Positions 62,798 to 64,000 of a stretch of 64,000 nucleotides of DNA are shown here, one piece after another (within the stretch, counting starts at the first letter, position 1; every line of letters starts with the position of its first letter). Under the pieces are notes generated by a model. The model saw nothing but the letters and a program-made list of their open reading frames with translations. It did not search any database and was not told the DNA's origin. The translations under genes were made by a program, and so were the position numbers. The stretch is from positions 1 through 64,000 of IMG/VR virus record IMGVR_UViG_3300027749_000100; one strand, written 5' to 3'. The stretch comes from a virus.

Positions 62798-62833
62798 CTC
62801 CTGCCATAGTTTGTGCCACAGTTTGTGGCACAG
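62798..62833 (-). repeat. Three 12-bp tandem units forming an inverted repeat at an RBS
   Basis: On the minus strand the sequence reads CTGTGCCACAAA, CTGTGGCACAAA, CTATGGCAGGAG. The first two create a 9-bp inverted repeat (TGTGCCACA/TGTGGCACA, 3-base gap, 62812-62832). The third contains the AGGAG ribosome-binding site of the 62148-62789 gene. It could be an operator or an RNA hairpin controlling translation. Confidence 0.6.
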
Positions 62834-62841
62834 TGTAACAC

Positions 62842-62878
62842 AAAAAAACACCGCCGGAGCTCGTAACCCCGACGGTGT
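62842..62878 (-). terminator. Intrinsic terminator in the leader of the 62148-62789 gene (attenuator-like)
   Basis: ACACCGTCGG pairs with CCGGCGGTGT (one mismatch) and is followed by seven T on the minus strand, TTTTTTTG. It lies about 35-75 bases after the predicted start site from the promoter at 62922-62950 and about 50 bases before the gene's ATG. It therefore either ends read-through from upstream or attenuates the local transcript. Confidence 0.75.
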
Positions 62879-62916
62879 AGCGTTCTGCACTACCCCTGCA
62901 AAAGGTGAACAGATCA
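62842..62916 (-). ncRNA. Possible short leader RNA between promoter and terminator
   Basis: The promoter at 62922-62950 and the terminator at 62842-62878 would define an RNA of about 70-75 bases. Its 5' part can pair as GUUC/GAAC with an inner UGCA/UGCA stem before the terminator hairpin. No known RNA family was recognised. It may be a leader, an attenuator or a separate small RNA. Confidence 0.3.
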
Positions 62917-62921
62917 CGATT

Positions 62922-62950
62922 AGTATAGTCGATCAAATGGCGTCTGTCAA
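62922..62950 (-). promoter_or_regulatory. Consensus-like sigma70 promoter
   Basis: There is TTGACA (62945-62950, perfect), a 17-base spacer and TATACT (62922-62927). It begins three bases past the stop of the 62953-63630 gene. It is the strongest promoter by consensus in this window. Confidence 0.8.
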
Positions 62951-62952
62951 GG

Positions 62953-63630
62953 TCACGCCCAGTTGGACGCTGGCCACGGCAAATGAATCTTCCTCAAAAT
63001 GATCCGTTGTCCAAGATCCCTTCCCCGCTCCCACCTTGGCGCAGGAGGTGCCCAACAGATGAATTCGAAACGAGGCTCATAGGTAACGGCATAGATGTCA
63101 TCCATGCCGGGGCCACGTCCTGCAACCCATTGAACGGTCTTCCCCAAATCGCCACCAATGACGAAATCGGTGTCCTTTGCCCATACGGTCTCCACTCCGG
63201 TAACCGGATTGATCTTGGATATGCGAATGAAGTTACCCATGGGAACATAAAGCAACCGATCCTTTGATCCTCTTTGAAGCAATTCACCGGGATAGGGGAA
63301 CCCTCGGTTCCATTTGGGAATGATTTTGTCGTAGTCCTTGAAACGACGTGTCAATCCGGGACTTGCCGAACATGACATATCTTCGGGAAGTGCAATGCCA
63401 TTTTGAAGCCATTGACGACCAGTCCGATCAGAATCCAGACCAGTCACTATTGCTGTAATCGTTTTTGGGTCAAACCAGTACACACCCAACCCTTTGCATC
63501 GTATGCAATTCAAATCTGCATTTTCTGGCAAACCGTCAGTTGAACAAGTGCACAATTGTGATTTGTAATGAGTAACCTGCTCTCCATGAGAAAGTACCAA
63601 TTTCTTGTGCAAATTTATATTGATTGTCAT
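62953..63630 (-). CDS. Probable neck/head-completion protein with CxxCxGxG motif
   Basis: The start was placed at ATG 63630, two bases after the stop of the upstream gene, giving 225 residues. Residues about 27-52 contain CTCSTDG...LNCIRCKGLGVYW: a C-x-C pair followed by CxxCxGxG, which suggests a zinc-binding knuckle. Phage proteins with CxC...CxxCxGxG-Y next to portal and head genes are common neck or completion proteins. Later parts are beta-rich (KDRLLYVPMGNFIRISKINPVTGVETVWAKDTDFVIGG; AVTYEPRFEFICWAPPAPRWERGRD). The C-terminus, LRKIHLPWPASNWA, is aromatic. The place upstream of the protease block supports a head-tail connection role; the exact family was not identified. Confidence 0.68.
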   Translation of the reverse strand: MTININLHKKLVLSHGEQVTHYKSQLCTCSTDGLPENADLNCIRCKGLGVYWFDPKTITAIVTGLDSDRTGRQWLQNGIALPEDMSCSASPGLTRRFKDYDKIIPKWNRGFPYPGELLQRGSKDRLLYVPMGNFIRISKINPVTGVETVWAKDTDFVIGGDLGKTVQWVAGRGPGMDDIYAVTYEPRFEFICWAPPAPRWERGRDLGQRIILRKIHLPWPASNWA

Positions 63631-63632
63631 TA

Positions 63633-64000
63633 TTATGATCCCAATGTAACAATTGACAGTCCACCGAGTTTTGTCTTGATCCTCGGGGTTTCCGTAGCAA
63701 TCCATTGCCGATGCTCTGCAATCGTCGATCCATATGGCCCCTGTGGGTTATAGGAAAACGAACTTGACAGGCCGTCCCGACTTGTAGACTGGCTTCCCAG
63801 TCCCCCCTGATATCCCCGTTGTGCTTCAATCAGGATGCTTGCAGCAGCAGTTCTTGCAATAAGTTCACGAACTATTGCTCGATCCCGATCAAGAAGATCA
63901 GGCAATCCTATGGTTGCAGAATAATTCCAAAATGCCGGAATATTGCCAAATCCATAAAACATGTAGAATGGAGCAAGCATGGGATGCGTGAATACTGTCC
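63633..64000 (-). CDS. Head/connector-region protein (N-terminus beyond window)
   Basis: The frame is open from the window edge to a stop at 63633, so only the last 121 residues are seen. An internal ATG at 63980 has in-frame coding upstream of it and is unlikely to be the start. Visible sequence: FYMFYGFGNIPAFWNYSATIGLPDLLDRDRAIVRELIARTAAASILIEAQRG, then GLSSSFSYNPQGPYGSTIAEHRQWIATETPRIKTKLGG. The pattern of a DGLSSSFS segment followed by a helical IAEHRQWI stretch recalls head-to-tail adaptor proteins, but I do not recognise a family. It is likely translationally coupled to the next gene. Confidence 0.6.
   Translation of the reverse strand, partial: TVFTHPMLAPFYMFYGFGNIPAFWNYSATIGLPDLLDRDRAIVRELIARTAAASILIEAQRGYQGGLGSQSTSRDGLSSSFSYNPQGPYGSTIAEHRQWIATETPRIKTKLGGLSIVTLGS

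Noticed and set aside
62807-62936. Longer start for the 62148-62789 protein
   Set aside because: The upstream in-frame codons run through an intrinsic terminator and tandem repeat; the ATG at 62789 has a proper RBS.

Overview
The window is the late, virion-structure region of a large contractile-tailed bacteriophage (Caudoviricetes, myovirus morphology). A tail sheath next to a tail tube, a tape-measure protein of about 1,670 residues, a gp25/J-type baseplate and an HK97-type head module show this. Every credible gene is on the minus strand, so transcription runs from 64,000 towards 1. Most genes have Shine-Dalgarno sites, and the few clear promoters look like bacterial sigma70 promoters. Nothing here names the host.

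In transcription order: (a) 64,000-62,953, end of a head/neck gene and a CxxCxGxG protein. (b) 62,950-62,014, a self-contained cassette with its own promoter, leader terminator, one gene and a strong terminator. (c) 62,015-57,504, a head block: promoter, prohead protease, an extremely Asp-rich scaffold-like protein, a major capsid protein carrying a fibronectin-like insert, terminator. (d) 57,477-33,145, a long run of fibre or adhesin genes. (e) 33,090-28,661, a small jelly-roll-like protein, two unassigned proteins, sheath and tube. (f) 28,638-22,625, a pair of overlapping tape-measure chaperone frames and the tape measure. (g) 22,620-12,432, baseplate hub, spike, LysM proteins, gp25-like wedge, J-like wedge and a further baseplate protein. 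(h) 12,411-1,340, a baseplate-proximal fibre and two paralogous Calx-beta-type adhesins. (i) 1,336-1, a small promoter-driven gene, a terminator and the start of a metallophosphoesterase.

The most striking content is the adhesin set. About 35 kb encodes fibre-like proteins. Four of these carry YVTN/lactonase-type beta-propellers of different ages: 28 near-identical blades in two runs of 14 (42,271-47,547), exactly 7 in the next gene (41,007-42,224), exactly 7 of a second subfamily inside a fibre (36,751-40,395), and a degenerate propeller inside an S74-chaperone fibre (33,145-35,562). Within the near-identical blades, variation is concentrated in two loops that should lie on the same face of the propeller. 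This looks like a recombination-driven, blade-shuffling receptor-binding or decoy surface. No diversity-generating retroelement is visible.

Other points of interest are a likely programmed frameshift between the tape-measure chaperone frames, a degenerate M23 domain in the tape measure, and two moron-like cassettes. There are also three promoters sharing TTGCAT-N17-TATNNT, 39 consecutive aspartates in the scaffold-like protein, and small domains (FN3-like, GG-G-Y, a W-A-TTEV tip) reused across several virion proteins. All function calls rest on reading the sequence; no database search was run.
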